DNA from: a bacterium
GTDB lineage: Bacteria; Pseudomonadota; Alphaproteobacteria; Caulobacterales; Hyphomonadaceae
Assembly: GCA_030824255.1 (NCBI GenBank)
Contig: JAVBYB010000361.1
Location: 1-5,425 of the forward strand
Length of the DNA: 5,425 nucleotides
Reading direction: 5' to 3'
The position numbers and the translations under genes were made by a program. The notes under the pieces were generated by a model. It worked only from the letters and a program-made list of their open reading frames with translations, searched no databases and was not told the DNA's origin. Every line of letters begins with the position of its first letter. The stretch's first letter is position 1. Below are positions 4,444-5,425 of the stretch, in pieces.

Positions 4444-4500
4444 CAGATACCCGTTTACCAGCCTGATCTGGGGCTAACATGCTGCATGTCCACCCGCCAC

Positions 4501-4523
4501 GCTCTTTGGCGCCGCCAAAGCGC
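4501..4523. promoter_or_regulatory. Inverted repeat in the divergent spacer, possible operator
   Basis: CTTTGGC (4504-4510) and GCCAAAG (4514-4520) form a perfect 7-bp dyad around GCC; two more pairs (4501-4502 with 4522-4523) flank one mismatch. It lies midway between the divergent YbjN-like and hydrolase genes. There is no T-run on either side, so it does not look like a terminator; a regulator binding site for one or both genes is possible. Confidence 0.35.
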
Positions 4524-4533
4524 CGCCCGGCCA

Positions 4534-4562
4534 TTGTCTGCATGCCTCTCGCTGACTAGCTT
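4534..4562 (+). promoter_or_regulatory. Weak sigma-70-like promoter candidate for the hydrolase gene
   Basis: TTGTCT (4534-4539) and TAGCTT (4557-4562) are 17 bases apart and match the consensus at 4/6 and 3/6 positions. A start a few bases after 4565 would leave a short leader containing the AGGAA ribosome binding site. Spacing and placement are good; hexamer matches are poor. Confidence 0.2.
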
Positions 4563-4586
4563 CAGAAGGGCAGGCAGGAACCCTCG

Positions 4587-5425
4587 ATGCTCGAACCGTT
4601 TCCCGAAGTCACCGCCGCCGAGCTGGACGCTATCCGCCGCATGAACCAGCGCCTGCGCTGGGCCCCCCGTTTTCGCGCGCCCACCCCGCTTGGCCGCCTC
4701 GCCATCCAGACCATGCTCGGCGCACAGGCCTTCTTCCCGTTCGGCACGCGCGGCGTCGGCATCGCGATGCGCCGCATCAGCTGGAAGGGGCACACCGTCG
4801 CGATCCGCATCCTCACCCCGCTCGAGGGCAAGCCCTCCGCCGTCTACATCGACTATCATGGCGGCGGCTGGGCGATCGGCATCGCCGCGATGGACGATCT
4901 CGTGAACGCCGCCATTGTGCGCGACACCAACATCGCCGTCATCAGCGTCGACTACACCACGCTTCCCGACATCGGCTTCGAGGATCAGATCGACCAGTGC
5001 CACGCCGCCGCCGACTGGGTGTTCGAACATGCCGAGGCGGAGTTCGGAACGCGCAACGTCTTCATCGGCGGCGAATCCGCCGGCGCGCATCTGGCGGCCT
5101 GCAGCCTCCTGCGCCTGCGCGATGAGCGGAAGGATTTCGCGCGGCTCAAGGGCGCGGTGCTGTTCTACGGTCCCTATGATCTCTCAGGCACGCCCAGTGT
5201 CCGCAACGCTGCGCGCGACACGCTCGTGCTTGATGGCCCTGCGATGGGTCCGGGCATCGCCCGCCTCCTGCCGGATCGCGACGAGCAGGGCAGGCGGGCG
5301 CCCGATGTCTCGCCGCTTTATGCGGATCTCTCGCGCCTGCCGCCCGCGCTGTTCCTTGTCGGCGAGATCGATCCGCTGATCGACGACAGCCGCCTCATGG
5401 CCGAACGCTGGAAGGCGATGAGCGG
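4587..5425 (+). CDS. Alpha/beta hydrolase, hormone-sensitive-lipase-type esterase, 3' truncated by window edge
   Basis: The first 279 residues of an alpha/beta hydrolase that likely cleaves carboxylic esters; natural substrate unknown, and no signal peptide, so probably cytoplasmic. Hallmarks of the HSL (bacterial lipase family IV) group are visible: the oxyanion motif HGGGW (91-95), the nucleophile elbow GESAG (162-166) with catalytic Ser164, and the acid region GEIDPLIDD (259-267) with likely catalytic Asp262. The catalytic His should lie just past the edge. The elbow has Glu where GDSAG is commonest, and the usual DYRLAPE segment is DYTTLPD here (122-128), so this is a divergent member. 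An N-terminal cap region occupies about residues 1-85. The start is supported by AGGAA (4576-4580) six bases before the ATG. The frame is open to the window end. The gene is divergent from the YbjN-like gene. Confidence 0.9.
   Translation, partial: MLEPFPEVTAAELDAIRRMNQRLRWAPRFRAPTPLGRLAIQTMLGAQAFFPFGTRGVGIAMRRISWKGHTVAIRILTPLEGKPSAVYIDYHGGGWAIGIAAMDDLVNAAIVRDTNIAVISVDYTTLPDIGFEDQIDQCHAAADWVFEHAEAEFGTRNVFIGGESAGAHLAACSLLRLRDERKDFARLKGAVLFYGPYDLSGTPSVRNAARDTLVLDGPAMGPGIARLLPDRDEQGRRAPDVSPLYADLSRLPPALFLVGEIDPLIDDSRLMAERWKAMS

Noticed and set aside
3823..4644. Long plus-strand open frame (273 codons) opposite the YbjN-like gene
   Set aside because: It runs through the GNAT fragment, the YbjN-like gene and the divergent spacer into the hydrolase start, with no domain signature; an antisense shadow.
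4455..5090. Minus-strand open frame (211 codons) opposite the hydrolase
   Set aside because: It is antisense to a gene with HGGGW and GESAG motifs and a good ribosome binding site; composition is that of a GC-rich shadow frame.

Overview
The window is GC-rich (about two-thirds G+C in the coding parts, with strong G/C preference at third codon positions). Its gene families and intergenic style suggest an alphaproteobacterium, perhaps Hyphomonadaceae or Caulobacterales. That placement is an inference from codon use and gene content; no phylogenetic marker is present.

Layout. The window opens inside an AqpZ-like aquaporin (+) that ends at a clear stem-loop terminator. Next come a 58-aa unrecognised protein with a good ribosome binding site, a 14-bp tandem repeat, and a complete TauE/SafE (TSUP) membrane transporter (+). 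Transcription then converges on minus-strand genes: a 65-aa helical protein and a 218-aa GNAT acetyltransferase. After a complex duplicated region comes a secreted YbjN-like protein (−). From a short divergent spacer, an HSL-type alpha/beta hydrolase (+) runs off the right edge.

The notable part is 2794-4064. The YbjN-like gene and the GNAT gene appear to have been direct neighbours: the last codons of the first carry the GGAGGAG ribosome binding site for the GTG start of the second. That junction is now present twice in the same orientation. The left copy has a complete GNAT gene preceded by only the last ~43 codons of the YbjN-like gene. The right copy has a complete YbjN-like gene followed by only the first ~61 codons of a frameshifted GNAT gene. 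Between them lies a ~670-bp island of about 52% G+C that encodes a small lipoprotein. A near-identical CACGTTTCT(CT)AGG sequence sits at each island edge. This looks like tandem duplication or imported-allele recombination followed by insertion and deletion. No transposase or integrase is visible.

Functionally the window is a set of individual membrane, envelope and accessory functions (water/solute channel, anion exporter family, acetyltransferase, secreted protein, lipoprotein, esterase). The only strong operon-like link is the YbjN-like to GNAT coupling. The GNAT and 65-aa genes may also be co-transcribed.
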